A DNA stretch of 64,000 nt from Drosophila miranda (GCF_003369915.1 NC_046677.1:14198001-14262000), one strand, 5' to 3'. Counted from the stretch's first letter, positions 25,960 through 38,885 are shown. A program made the numbers and translations. Notes: generated by a model from the sequence alone, not told the origin.

Positions 25960-28900
25960 CTCGGGGTCTGGTACTGCTCGTCTAAAAAATAAGAAAGCGG
26001 GAAAGCGTAAAGCTTAATTCTAATTTAGCTATTAAATTGTCTCAAGGTCTCTAAACCTCTACAAGCAGTTTCCACACGGGAGTCACAACACCAGCAACAG
26101 AAACAAAAATTATACAAACGTCAAGCTCTGGCTTAGGCCACATAACATTGTATTTGAATGCAATTAGCCTCACGTGTCTCATGGTTAGCCACATTTGGGA
26201 ATTTTCAATCAACTTTGACATTGCAGCTCTCCCTCATACCCCATCCGAACTCCGAACTCCGAGCTCCCAACTCCCAACTTTTTTGGTGTGATTCATTATT
26301 TTGTAAGAATTATGGGCGTGGGGTGGGCTTTTCCTTTACCATTTGAACGTTTGTTCTACCGCGATCCGCTCGACTTCAAGTTGGAAACTTGAATCAGGCC
26401 AAATGTTCCCAGTCTCATGCAAAGTGTTGTTTGTCGTTACACATGTATGGGGACCATTCCATTGAATATTAAGTATAAACAGTACACAGAGCCGAACAGA
26501 ACAACAAAGAACACCCCAGAGCTGCGATAGCGGAAAAGAGACAGCAGAGCGACTGTCAAACGAGCGATTATCGCCGGATGGAGCTGCTCCGTTGCTCTGG
26601 TGCCCCTGTCCCCTGGAACTGAACCTCGAACCGAACGATTACGTTTTCCCCAATATATTCGACCAGGCCCTGATAAGCCGGCCAGCCCACCACTGTGTTT
26701 GCTAATCAGGTCGGTGGGGTCGGTGCAGCGTCAACACGCCGATGACAGCGATGCGACCGACCCCAGCACGTACCCTACAGGTGATGATGCCACACCACAG
26801 AAATCTCAAAGTGCACACACATACATGTATGTATGTATGTGAATATCTGGAGATGTGCAAAGTATCCGTGCCAATATTTAAAAGATCTTCAACAAATTGC
26901 AACTAATTACATGGCTCACATGCCTTTCAAGACGTCTACTAACATTAACACTAAAATACCCCAGTGACACTTAACCCACTCCCACCAACTGCAGCCCGTA
27001 TGCATCATCTCACAGATCCGCGGTTCAAGTGTTAATGAACTCCTTTAGTTGAAGTCGGTAATTGGCTCCGCACTGGCAATTAATTACAGCAAATGCTCAA
27101 CTCAACAGAGAGCTGGATAATATACACTTATACATAATTGTAAATAATCACTAGACTCTATTTATAATGGCCTCAGAGTCAACACCCGATTTATAACCAC
27201 ACGGTGTGGAATCTCCACTTTCATTACCAGGTAATGGAATATCTGATACACTTTTTTGTTATTATGTATATGTACTATACATACATATATGGCATGCACG
27301 TATGTATATTTGTACTTGTATTGTACTTCTGGTATTGCCGCTTATCACGCTTGCTTCTAGTGAGCTCAAGCCAAGTTCCAAGTGGAAACTGACCAAAAGA
27401 TCGTTCAGAACAAAACGTTTTATGCCCCTCTGAACAGAACTCTCGATACAAAACAAAAAAAAATATTTAAATTAAGAATCTGTATGTACGAGTGTGAAGC
27501 TGAACAAGAAAACGAAGCTGCCAGACCCTTGGCATGGGAATCTTCCATGAGATGACGTTCCGTTCCTCTAGGAGGGTGAATAATAAAGTCCATTTCGGTT
27601 TTAAGGTTGTGCTTATACAGAGAGAGGAGAGCGAGACCACATGCACTTTTCGCGAGATCTTCTGCTGGATAAGTTCAATGAGCTGCGGTGACGTCACAGA
27701 GGGGGCATTCAAAGCTACAGAATGTTCTTTGCTTTTGCAGCGAAACTGGTTTCAGATAACAGAGAAAATTGCACCAGGAGCAGGCGAAATTACGTTGATG
27801 ATGTCTCGTCTTGTTGGGCAAGGTCAGTGCTAAACCAAACCTGTTCGATCGGCCATGGCTTTGGCTGTTACCTTCGACGAAGTTGGCTTTAATTGCCATT
27901 GATTGCAGTCTATCTAAATGCAATTTGCAGGTGGTTAATTGAAGGACAATTATAGGATAGTCAAAAAATATAGTTGTTAAATAAAATTGAAAAAAACTGT
28001 TACTTGACAGCAGCCAGCCAACATTACAGCCTTATGTTGCTGCAACATTGTCGCCTCCACAGCAAATATTTTCAAATTAAAAATTGAGCATCGACACCTA
28101 GCTTTAACATTCGACATCTTACATTTTCGTTTGTGTGACATGCTACATACAAAATGTAAATTCTCGGGCAGTCGCTCGACAAAAGCTGAAATGTATGAAC
28201 ATTTATGTTTGTGGTCAAGGATGCTATGAACATTTTATTCTTAACATTCTGATGATAATTACATCCATATGTATTTAATATGTAGCAAAATGTGTAGTCT
28301 ACATTTAGTTACCATGTAGAAACGTTAATCAGAACAAATTGTTTTGCTAAGAATTTAATAATAAAATTTTATAAAACACAGAATGTTATGTGCAGAAAAG
28401 AACTGCTATAGTTTTCAATCATGTTTCATATAAGAGAGATGAATCATGATAAAACTTCTTTCACAAAGACTCTCCCTACGTATTCAGTTAAAAATAAAAT
28501 CCCAGAAAATTAGCTGAATGTCGGTTAACGGTAAATTTTATGAGTTTTATTAGAGAGAGACCTAAATTAAATTTATACAAAAATATAAACAAATCACATT
28601 TGCCTAAAATGATAACCAATTTAAAGAGACATCAATGCACAACATTTTTCATAAATATACTGCCTCAACTTTTGCTGATATCTGAGTCTGAATTGATCGC
28701 CGCGAATAGTTGTTCAAAATCGACCTTAGCACCAATTGTAGGGCTTATCAAGAGCTACCTTATAATGGAGAATGGAACTGCCCATATGTACATACAGTGC
28801 CAGTGAAATAATAAATAAAGAGTATAATAACTTGTCTTATTGCCGCGAAAGTTTTACACTACTCTATGATCACCTTCCTTAAGGCGTGAGGTTTCCTTTT

Positions 28901-31450
28901 CCCCTAAAAATACACGTAAATCAGAATGAGCTCAATTGGCAGCCAATTGATCTAAATTCCATGTTTTTCAATTTCCAGGGGTTTTTCCAGGTTGCTTGCT
29001 CGGTAAATCCTGTCTTTCCTTTTTACTTTTAGGTCGCCTTTAACTAGTCTCTTCAGCCGATAAATGTTGCTATGGAATTGCTTGGCAATTTTGATAATTG
29101 CTTTGTATTTGATAAGTATTTGATAATACATTTGATAATTTTGTTCGGTCACTTGGCAAGCCTTTACTGTTTCTAGCGCTTCTCTTTCTTAACAAGTTGA
29201 TAAATGATTAAACATCTCCATACGGCTAATGCTATTAAATAAGCCGATACAATTTTTACAGTCGGTGACTTTTCGCTTCGCTACTTAATTTACCGTGGCA
29301 AATGCCTGCAAACGGAAATTTTTTTTATTGAATACCAACTCCGTGATTGCTTTTTATTATTAGAAGCCATGGACTTAAGGACTCAAGGTGGCCGTATGGC
29401 TGAATTTGAAAAAAAAAAAACGCTGCTCGATACTTGCCTCCACTGTTGTAAGCTTGATATTTTAGCAACTGCAGGGATATGTACATTTAACTCAGTCACG
29501 GAGAAAGACGAAGAAATAAGTAAAAAAGATTTTAAGGACAATTTAAGGACATGCTTTTTTAATGTCTAGTATCTTACATAACTATTAATAAATGAATAGA
29601 ACTGTATTACCCAATAAAAAAACTAGTAAAAATTGCACGTTATATGGGCGGTAGGGGTGGGCGAGGTAGGATATTTCAGTTCTTATATACATATCAACAC
29701 AATCAACAGTACCTAGTTTCAATTCTCTAACCTAATTTTTCGTATTTAAAACATTCTTCATTAATTACAGGAATAACAGATTCTGCATGCTCAGTTCACG
29801 CAGCAAATTCGTCGTATTGCAATAAATTTCAATTGAAGAGTGTCAGACCAGTACTACACACCTTTTGGAAAAAATCATGCAGTGATAGTGAGAGGTAAAT
29901 AATGGTATATAATGCTCTAGTTCAGTATCGAATTGATGTCAGCCCCCCAGAACGAGAGCAGAATTTTCCCTCCATTTCGCCTATTTCATGGAACTGAAAC
30001 TGAAACAGCACACGTGCGGCTGTGGGGCAGCCTCTGCCCCAATTATCAGCACCGGCAGTGCCACAACGACGACGACGATGAGAACAACAACAACAGCCGT
30101 TATGGCAGCAGCAACAAGAATCTGACAAACGGCCCCCCATCGTCTTTGCTAGCGGTGGCTAGCAATAGGTCGCCTGTTGCCTCGACGTCGAGCTGTAACT
30201 TGCCACGAATTGAGACAGCAAAAGAGGGACATACTGAACATATTGCAGCAGCAGGATCAACAACAACAGAATCCTTTCGCCATATTTGCGGCATATTTAC
30301 TGTCTAAATTTCTCCATTCGGCTCAGCCTGAATGGCCAATTTTTTCCGCTCAAAATCCCGAGTCTTCTCCAGCTCCTGAATATGAACCTAACGAGCATTT
30401 TCCGGTGAGTTCACCTAGTCAATTGTAAGGAACTGCTGTTCAACATCATTACCACGATATGTGCGATTAAACTAAATTCGTCCAAATGGCCATAAGTCTT
30501 CGATATTCCACGCCGTAAATGGAGAATGTCCTTCAAGACGGGATATCTCTGGACGTCCTCATTGGCAAAGCATCCAGTTTTCGCACTTAGTAGCTTCATT
30601 ACCTTCCTCACGATGTGACATCTTAACGCTTGCTATCTGCTAGATTTTCAACGCTCAGAATGTGTTCCACCTATCCGGCAGTAAGCTATTGCCAGCGACT
30701 TCCATTGGGACTTCTTGTTTTCACATAAATTACATCTGGTTGATAAATGAAGAGCTGATAAATGCAACTATTTATTGTACCCAAACACTTTGTAGTTTCG
30801 GGGAACTATTAAGCTTTCTAATTAAAAAAATACCATTTAAGCATAGGACTCAGATCCGAAAACAGTTTTCCCTGCAAAACGTGAAATACATTTCGCTAGG
30901 GGCAAAGTGTAACAAGGATTGTAGCGCTCAAGGACGACAATCCATTCTTGCGAAACAAAAATTGCAATCAACACGTCCTTTATCTATTAAATTCCGCTTT
31001 GCTTGAGCGCGTTTATTAAATTCACTATGTCGTCGACCCTGCCCATTCTTCATTTATTTTGTGGCGGTCAGATCTGTTTATCAGTTGAAGACTCAAACCA
31101 AAACCAAACTCAAATTTTGGTTCCACCGTGAGAGCGCGTGTGCACCCATACATTTAAATATACTGGAGACACAACAGAAAACAGAAACAGTTTAGACGCA
31201 GCCATCGTTGTATCAAAATTTTAATTATAACTTTTTATTTTTAAAGAACTTTGGTTATTTTATGATTCTTTAACAAAATTATTCGAAAAAGTAGGGTAAT
31301 TTGGACAAATATTTTTTTTTAGAAAGTTTCTTAAAGATGTGTTAAATAACGTACTAAAACTAATTCATTTTTTCAGAGAAAAGTAACTTATATTAAAATT
31401 TAATTTTTAGATATTGTGAATCTTAGATTTATTAGAAAAAGAAAAGAAAA
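25960..31450. other. AT-rich intergenic region, mostly without genes
   Basis: No confidently recognised gene. The first 1 kb may contain the 5'UTR and promoter of the CG10026-like gene. From about 27,950 the DNA becomes very AT-rich and looks like decayed repeat sequence. The open frames at 28,540-28,806 and 29,369-29,569 have no recognisable family or composition bias beyond AT content. One possible exon near 30,177-30,410 is listed separately. Confidence 0.5.
30177..30410 (+). other. Unrecognised open stretch ending at a splice-donor-like site
   Basis: A reading frame of about 78 codons with more protein-like composition than its surroundings: a charged start, a glutamine-rich stretch, then NPFAIFAAYLLSKFLHSAQP and an acidic, proline-rich tail. 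At 30,410 it meets CATTTTCCG followed by GTGAGT, a strong donor. I do not recognise the family. There is no good ATG at the start, and upstream sequence in other frames is also Gln/Asn-rich, so it could be an internal exon, a decayed gene or chance. Confidence 0.2.
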
Positions 31451-31457
31451 AACAATT

Positions 31458-31601
31458 TCAGGAATGAGTACTGCCTTCCTTGTTTAAAATAACTTCATAT
31501 ATCCGGTCCTTCATAGAACGATACAGGGTGTCAGGGTAGCTCGTAGAAATCTCGCTCCAAGCATGTTCAATTTCTGCAGTTAGTGTTTCCTTTTCTTCTT
31601 T
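31458..31601 (-). mobile_element. Tc1-like transposase C-terminal remnant
   Basis: On the minus strand, 47 codons between two stops read as the end of a Tc1/mariner-type transposase: a Trp-Ser-Glu-Ile motif, then Tyr-Arg-Ser-Met-Lys-Asp-Arg, a Val-Ile pair and a Gly-Ser-Thr terminus before the stop at 31,458. In Tc1-like elements the last about 45 residues have this W..I....L..SM..R...VI...G pattern. The frame is interrupted at 31,602 and the DDE catalytic part is not visible, so this is a dead fragment. I see no terminal inverted repeats. Confidence 0.6.
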
Positions 31602-31779
31602 CTAAATTTTTCAACAAATAATGCATGCCAAAGGTGAATAAAACATTATTTAAAAAAAAATTCGGTGCGTCTAACCTATGACGCGCAATGTTACAGTACT
31701 TTTTCTAACTATGTAGTTAATATGTAGAACGCGAGGTTACAAGGTAGTACAATAATTAATTTAGTTGAAATTGTTGTTG

Positions 31780-32715
31780 ACCTCAAATAAAACGGAGCAC
31801 TAAAATAAACCAGTCTGTTAGGAAATTGATTGATTAATCGGATAAAATTATGTTGCCAGGGCTGAGAGTTTTAGTTACTCAGCATTATTCAACAGAATAT
31901 CAAAATTGAGCAATAGTATGGATTTTCTCTTACGTCTTATTAAGTTTCTTTTTATTTGACCTTCTTCGCTAAAACCGTTTTTTAGACCAAATCCAACAAA
32001 AGCAAGAGTTAAAATAAACCAGTCAAGTGGAAAATAAATTCATTAACTGTATAAAATTATGTGGGCACAGCTGGGCGTTCTTTCTAGCTAGTAACATTCG
32101 ACGGAATATCAAAATATAGCAATATGAACGACTATCCTCTTTTTTTGTCTTGTTTACCCATTTTCGCTAAACCCTTTTTTTGGTTTGACCAATTTCGCTA
32201 TAACCTTTTTTTTCGCAAAATCCAATAAAATCAAGTATGAAGAATAAAGCAGTTAAGTAGAAAAATGCTTCATCAATCGTATAAAACTATGTGGGCATGG
32301 CTAAATGCTCTATATAGCTAATAATATTCGACGGAACAACAAAATTGAGCAATATGGTTTCCAGACCTTGACGGAGAACGCCAAGGGGGCTTTTCAATTT
32401 TAAACCGCATATAATGAAAATCCAATAATGTTAGCGCAGTTCAGGTGAAAGATATAGTGTTTTTTTTTTTTAAGTTCAGTGGAAAGATGGTCTGAATCTA
32501 CAGGAAGAATTTACAATCGTTAATATTTTCCGCAATTTACCTCAAGTCGTTGAAGTGCTTAAATAGGGGGGCTTAAGTGGGTAAGTACGGTTTGTCATCA
32601 TACGAGACGCTATATTGTTGTTAAGGAACCAAAATTGAGGCAAAAATATCATAATCAAGTATCTAAAATAATCCAGTCAAGTAGGGCTGGGCAGGGCTAA
32701 GAGATCTAGATAGCT
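31780..32715 (+). repeat. Promoter-associated tandem repeat family, copy A
   Basis: AT-rich DNA made of degenerate repeats with spacing of about 205-230 bp and a longer block. Recurrent words are ATAAACCAGTCAAGT, ATAAAATTATGTGGGCA, CTAGCTAGTAATATTC, GGAATATCAAAATTGAGCAA, a TTTTTCGCTAAAACC tract and GAGACGCTATATTGTTGTT. The same words occur in the same order at 42,410-42,900 and, inverted, at 59,045-59,760. No open frame spans it and I see no terminal inverted repeats, so it is non-autonomous or satellite-like. Class is uncertain: a Helitron/DINE-like or MITE-derived family is possible. It ends directly in the motif-6 array upstream of Top2. Confidence 0.75.
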
Positions 32716-32765
32716 AGTAATATTCCACAGAATATAAAAATCGAATATAGAACTTGAATTCGTCA

Positions 32766-32861
32766 GTATATATACGGTATATTTTTAAAATGAGACGGTA
32801 TATTTTGGTATATTTCTGAGGATCGGAGGTATGTTTTAAAGATAAATCCGCGGTTACACTG
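32766..32861 (+). promoter_or_regulatory. Top2: Ohler motif-6 array plus motif-1-like site upstream of Top2
   Basis: Repeated GGTATAT words end in TTTGGTATATTT at 32,804-32,815, a perfect match to the fly core-promoter consensus KTYRGTATWTTT (Ohler motif 6). CGGTTACACTG follows at 32,851-32,861, one mismatch from motif 1 (YGGTCACACTR, bound by M1BP). This pairing is typical of TATA-less housekeeping promoters. A possible non-coding first exon would run to the donor AAG/GTAAGC at 33,124. Top2 is the next gene downstream; the link is inferred. Confidence 0.5.
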
Positions 32862-33124
32862 CCTACAACAAAAAGGTGTTTTTTTCCCTGCATCTCGTCG
32901 TCTGGTTGTGTGTTTGGAGTGTTTGAAGGCTTTTAAATGTTTTAATATAATTAATAAGTTCGATCTGAAAATAGCTTCCACGGCAGCAGAGGCTAGGCCG
33001 CGCACGGATAACGAAAATTGTAGCACGTCGTCTTCTACTTTGTGTAAAAGAGACGATTTCGACGAGAATTTTTTTTCGACGGCAGCAACTGAATATACTT
33101 AAAACCTCGCAACCAATAAATAAG

Positions 33125-33830
33125 GTAAGCCGGGTCATAGATAGTTGTATATATAGCTGCGATTAAATTTGTATAGCGAAAACAGGCAGATATTTCCCCA
33201 TGTGATTCACGTTATTCGTGTAGAATTCAATTTTTCCCTGCGCGTCGTTTGTTTTTTGCTCGCAAATTAAAAATGGCGCTGCTGGTATAGACATCAAGAA
33301 CTGCATTGCGCTGTACAAAAATGTCCCCGTCCCCACTCACCGCAATACAAGTAAATGTATGCACGCTTGCTGTCTAATGCTATTTATTGAAAAAAAAAAA
33401 AAAAAATGGGTGTCAATCGATACGGTATATCTAAGTTCTGCTTAATGCGGCGAATGCCGGCAAAGACCGATTTACACACAGCACACGCACGGCGGCATTT
33501 TTTCACGAACACACACAAATGCCGCCAAAGCCAGGGTTGTTAGACGCGTTAGACGCCCGCCAGTACAGTAGCAACAATCTTTTATTCAGATATGCATTCA
33601 TGTGCATATTTTATATGCCTTGGATTTTATTTCCATGCATTGTGATATTATAGTTTCCAAACTTTCGACTGCTCACCGTATCGTGCTTTAGTCTGGTGCA
33701 GTCGCAGACTCGTAGGAACCCGAGCACGAGCACGAGCTCGTCTGGGCAAGAAGGTTCGGCATTGTCCCAATCCACGCGTGATTAATAGCTGTTTAGCGAA
33801 GTGTAGGACTTCTACTGGGTACAGTAACGT
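33125..33830 (+). other. Probable Top2 5' intron or proximal promoter region
   Basis: Non-coding. It holds a 16-nt poly(A) run (about 33,391-33,406), a DRE at 33,415-33,422 and no coding sequence. If transcription starts near 32,870 it would be a 5'UTR intron. If it starts near the DRE it is promoter and 5'UTR. Confidence 0.4.
33415..33422 (+). promoter_or_regulatory. Top2: DRE (AATCGATA) upstream of Top2
   Basis: An exact WATCGATW match followed at once by CGGTATAT, a motif-6-like word. DREF, the factor that binds this site, drives replication-linked and housekeeping genes in flies, which fits topoisomerase II. It lies 524 bp upstream of the start codon. Confidence 0.5.
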
Positions 33831-33945
33831 TGGTTAGATGTTAGATTATAGACGGCACTCAACTCAACAATTCATAATGAACAATTTATTTGAATACAAA
33901 CAGCTCAACCACACCAGAAGCAGCAGCACGAGCAAGAGCAGAATC

Positions 33946-36900
33946 ATGGAGAACGGAAACGCTTTGTCCATCGAGCAGATGTACCAGAAGAAGTCGCAGC
34001 TGGAGCACATTCTGCTGCGGCCCGACTCGTACATCGGCTCCGTGGAGTTCACCAAGGAGCTGATGTGGGTCTACGACTTTGAGAAGGCGCGCATGATCCA
34101 GCGGGAGATCGCATTCGTTCCGGGCCTGTACAAGATCTATGACGAGATCCTGGTCAACGCCGCCGACAACAAGCAGCGCGACAAGTCAATGAACACCATT
34201 AAGATTGACATTGATGCCGAGAAAAATGTCGTGTCCATCTGGAACAACGGCCAGGGTATTCCAGTAACCATGCACAAGGAGCAGAAAATGTATGTGCCGA
34301 CCATGATCTTTGGCCACCTGCTGACTTCGTCCAACTACAACGATGACGAGAAGAAGGTCACCGGCGGCCGCAACGGCTACGGAGCGAAGCTCTGCAACAT
34401 ATTCTCCACCAGCTTCACTGTGGAAACAGCCACCAAGCAGTACAAAAAGAACTTTAAGCAGACCTGGGGATCCAACATGTCAAAGGCTTCTGATGTGACG
34501 GTAAACTCCCCCAGCTCCTTATCCTTTATACATATATTCTATAACCTTCTCCTCCCGCCCCCCATACAGATTAAGGACTTCAATGGGACCGACTTTACCC
34601 GCATCACATTCAGCCCTGATCTGGCCAAGTTCAAGATGGAGAGGCTGGACGAGGACATCGTGGCCCTAATGTCGCGTCGTGCCTTCGATGTGGCTGCCTC
34701 TTCGAAGGGCGTCTCCGTCTTCCTCAATGGCAATAAACTGACGGTGAAGAACTTCAAGGACTACATCGATCTACACGTAAAGAGCCAGGACGATGATTGC
34801 GGCCAGCCGATAAAGATAGTACACGAGGTGGCCAACGAGAGATGGGAGGTGGCCTGCTGTCCCTCCGACCGCGGCTTCCAGCAGGTGTCGTTTGTGAACT
34901 CCATAGCCACCACAAAGGGCGGCAGACATGTCGACCATGTTGTCGACAATGTAATCAAGCAGCTCATCGAGGTTCTGAAGAAGAAAAATAAAGGTAATGC
35001 CCGCCTACTAGGCACTAGGATGCTATCGAACTAAAATATCTAATGGTTACGTTTCCCCCGTTATTTCCCTGGGTTAGGCGGAATCAACATCAAACCGTTC
35101 CAGGTGCGCAACCATCTGTGGATCTTCGTGAACTGTCTGATCGAGAACCCCACCTTTGACTCGCAAACGAAGGAGAACATGACCCTGCAGGCGAAGGGCT
35201 TCGGCTCCAAGTGCACTCTGTCCGACAAGTTCATATCCAGCTTGTCCAAGTCGGGCATTGTGGAGTCTGTGCTGGCATGGGCAAAATTCAAGGCCCAGAA
35301 CGACATAGCCAAGACGGGGGGCAGGAAGTCGAGCAAGATCAAGGGCATACCCAAGCTGGAGGATGCCAACGAGGCCGGCGGCAAGAACTCGATCAATTGC
35401 ACCCTCATCCTGACCGAGGGAGACTCGGCCAAGTCGCTGGCCGTCTCTGGCCTGGGCGTGATTGGGCGCAACTACTACGGGGTGTTCCCACTGCGCGGCA
35501 AGCTGCTCAATGTGCGCGAGGCAAACTTCAAACAGCTGTCTGAGAACGCCGAGATCAACAATCTGTGCAAGATCATCGGCCTCCAGTATAAGAAAAAGTA
35601 TCTGACCGAGGACGACCTGAAGACGCTGCGCTACGGCAAGGTGATGATCATGACGGATCAGGATCAGGACGGCTCCCACATCAAGGGTCTGCTGATCAAC
35701 TTTGTGCACACCAACTGGCCGGAGCTGCTGCGCCTGCCCTTCCTCGAGGAGTTCATAACGCCCATTGTGAAGGTCAGCAAGAAGAACGAGGAGCTCTCTT
35801 TCTACTCGCTGCCCGAATTCGAGGAGTGGAAGATGGACACGCCCAATCACCACACGTACAACGTCAAGTACTACAAGGGTCTGGGTACTTCGACCTCTAA
35901 GGAGGCGAAGGAGTACTTCCAGGACATGGAGCGCCATCGCATCCTCTTCAAGTACGACGGACAGGTGGATGACGACAACATAATGATGGCCTTCTCCCGC
36001 AAGCATATCGAATCGCGAAAGGTCTGGCTCACCAACCACATGGACGAGGTGAAGCGCCGCAGGGAGCTGGGTCTACCCGAGCGCTACCTCTACACCAAGG
36101 GCACCAAGCACATCAGCTACTCGGACTTCATCAATCTCGAGCTGGTACTCTTCTCCAACGCCGACAACGAGCGCTCCATCCCCAGCCTGGTGGATGGCCT
36201 GAAGCCCGGCCAGCGCAAGGTCATGTTCACTTGCTTCAAGCGCAACGACAAGCGCGAGGTGAAGGTGGCCCAGCTGTCTGGCTCCGTGGCGGAGATGTCG
36301 GCCTACCACCACGGCGAGGTCTCCCTCCAGATGACCATCGTGAATCTGGCCCAGAACTACGTTGGTTCGAACAACATCAACTTGCTGGAGCCGCGCGGTC
36401 AGTTTGGTACTCGGCTGACGGGCGGCAAGGACTGTGCCAGCGCTCGTTACATTTTCACACTGATGTCGCCGCTGACGCGCCTCATCTACCATCCCCTGGA
36501 CGATCCGCTGCTGGAGTACCAGACCGACGATGGCCAGAGGATCGAGCCATTGTGGTATCTGCCCATCATACCGATGGTTCTGGTGAACGGAGCCGAGGGC
36601 ATCGGCACTGGATGGTCCACCAAGATAGCAAACTACAATCCCCGCGAGATTACCAGGAATCTGAGGCGCATGATCAACGAGGAGGAGCCCTTGCCGATGC
36701 ATCCGTGGTACAAGAACTTCACCGGACGCATGGAGTACATCTCAGACGGACGCTACGTGCATACTGGTAACATCCAGATCTTGCCCGGCGAACGAGTCGA
36801 GATCACGGAACTGCCCATCGGTGTATGGACGCAGAACTACAAGGAAAACGTCCTCGAAGCGCTCTCAAATGGCACGGAAAAGGTCAAGGCCGTTGTGTCG

Positions 36901-38508
36901 GAATATCGTGAATACCACACGGACACCACAGTCCGATTCGTGATCAGCTTTGCCCCGGGCGAGTTCAGACGCATTCAGTCCGAGGACGGCGGATTCTATC
37001 GCGTGTTCAAGCTGAGCTCCACCCTGTCGATCAATCAGATGCACGCCTTCGATCAGAACAATTGCCTGAGGCGATACGCCTCGTCCACGGACGTGCTGAA
37101 GGAGTTCTACCGGCTGCGCGTGGAGTACTACGGCCGCAGGAAGGAATATTTGGTGGGCCAGCTGACGGCATTGGCGGACCGACTGAGCGATCAGGCTCGC
37201 TTTATTCTGGAAAAGTGCGAGAAGACGCTGGTGGTGGAGAACAAGCAGCGCAAGGCCATGTGCGACGAGCTGACGAAGCGAGGGTATCGCCCGGACCCAG
37301 TCAAGGAGTGGCAGCGCCGCATAAAGATGGAGGATGCCGAGCCGGAGAACGAGGAGGAGGAGGACGAAGAGGGCGAACAGGCGGCTCCGAGCAGCAGCAA
37401 GAAGGATGTCAAAAAGGAGGTCGACCCCGACAAAGCCTTTAAGAAGCTAACGGACGTGAAGAAGTTCGACTACCTCTTAGGCATGTCCATGTGGATGCTG
37501 ACCGAGGAGAAGAAGAACGAGTTGCTCAAGCAGCGCGACTATAAGCTGAGCGAGCTGGACAACCTGCGCAAGCGGACTCCCCACCAGCTCTGGCTGGATG
37601 ATCTCGATGCCCTGGAGCAGAAGTTGAACGAGGTTGAGGAGAAGGAGCGACTCGAAGAGCAGGGCGTCAATCTGAAGACAGCCAAGGCCATGAAGGGCCA
37701 AAAGACTACCACGGCCAAAGGTAGGAAGGTCAAAGGCGCGGCGGCGGCTCCCACCGGGGACGTCTTCCCCGACCCAGATGGCGAGCGTGTCGAGTTCAAG
37801 GTAACCGACGAAATTGTCAAGAAGATGGCAGCGGCGGCCAAGCTAGCCACCAGAGCCAAGAAGGAGCCAACGGGCAAAGCAGTCAAATCTGAACCGGGTG
37901 AAACTAAGGTCGAGGAGGTGGACGAGTTCGATGCTTTGGTCGACGCTGGACCAAAGATATCTCCAAAGGCCAAAAAGGCACCCGCCGTCAAAAAGGAGCC
38001 GGCCGCCAAGAAGGAACCGGCCGAGAAGAAGCCGCGCCAGAAGAAGGAGAATGGTGGCGCCTTGAAGCAGGGAAAGCTTGATTTCAGCAAGGCCAAGGTG
38101 AGCATCAGACATCGAATATAATTCTTATTTATTAATTAAATGTTATATCACTCCTAGGCCAAGAAAGGACATGCCAATGACAGCTCGGACGATGTCGAAT
38201 GCGTGGAAGTCGCGGAAGTGGAGCCGCGAGCAGTGCGTCCTGGTCGCAGGGCGGCAAGCAAGAAAATCGATTACAGCGCTCTCATCTCCGATGAAGAGGA
38301 ATCCGCTGCCGCGGCATCTGATGGGAAGACAAGCGGCGGCGAGGATGATGACGGCGACACTCCCATTAAACGACCGGTCAAGCGCACACGCGACGAAGAC
38401 AGCAGTAGCGGATCCAAGAAGAAATCGCAGCCAAAGAAGAAGTGCGCCGTTATCGAGAGCGATGAGGACGATGTAAATGAGGATGATGATTCCGATTTCG
38501 ATTTCTGA
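33946..38508 (+). CDS. Top2: DNA topoisomerase II
   Basis: Four coding exons, 33,946-34,500, 34,570-34,993, 35,078-38,097 and 38,158-38,508, give 1,449 residues, about the length of fly Top2. The enzyme passes one DNA duplex through a transient double-strand break and is needed for chromosome condensation and segregation. Landmarks are the GHKL ATPase signature NAADN at residue 71 and GRNGYGAKL near 141, the TOPRIM motifs EGDSAKSL at 440, PLRGKLLN, and DQDQDGSH at 520, and the winged-helix motif ASARYIF with catalytic Tyr784. The last about 270 residues are Lys-, Ala- and acid-rich, as expected for the divergent regulatory tail with nuclear localisation signals. The start at 33,946 (MENGNALS) is preferred to upstream in-frame ATGs at 33,838 and 33,877 because it matches the family N-terminus. 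The first intron (34,501-34,569) is 69 bp, phase 0 and without stops, so an unspliced message stays open. Confidence 0.97.
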
Positions 38509-38879
38509 GGGAAACGAAACGCACAAGAAAATCGTTTCAAGGTCTCCTGTTTCGCATAATTCTATGAAAAGTATTTGGCAAGCATCTCGGAGACTGTCCT
38601 GTCCTGTCCCATTGGCCACAATCCGATGGCTTGATTGTTTATACAACCCATTGTCCGCTGAGTCTCCTGCTCCTGCTACCCCCCGATCATCAATCAATGT
38701 TTATTTTTGGTGTTTTAATTTGTATTTTAGGAAACCACTTCATTACATTCGTCTACTGTAGCTGTTCTCAGTCGGATAGCAGCGAATAATCCACCAGCAG
38801 AAATACGCATACACATACTATCGATGTATTAACATGTTTTATAAACATAGTTTTTAGAGTCGTACAATTTTTTCATGTA

Positions 38880-38885
38880 AATAAA
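38880..38885 (+). terminator. Top2: Candidate Top2 poly(A) signal
   Basis: AATAAA within GTAAATAAATAATT, 372 nt after the stop codon. About 400 bp separate it from the convergent RanGAP signal. Confidence 0.55.

Noticed and set aside
28540-28806. An 88-codon frame in AT-rich DNA
   Set aside because: Lys/Asn/Ile-rich composition follows base composition; no motif, codon bias or splice signals.
32908-33102. A 64-codon frame in the putative Top2 5' exon
   Set aside because: No conserved features. It may be an upstream ORF if the region is transcribed, but the sequence gives no support for a protein.
33838-33945. N-terminal extension of Top2 from upstream in-frame ATGs
   Set aside because: The additional 36 residues do not resemble the Top2 N-terminus; the known start MENGN matches the ATG at 33,946.
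35074-36702. Long open frames on the minus strand inside Top2 exon 3
   Set aside because: They lie wholly within a highly conserved coding exon read on the other strand, have no family motifs, and reflect GC-ending codon bias.
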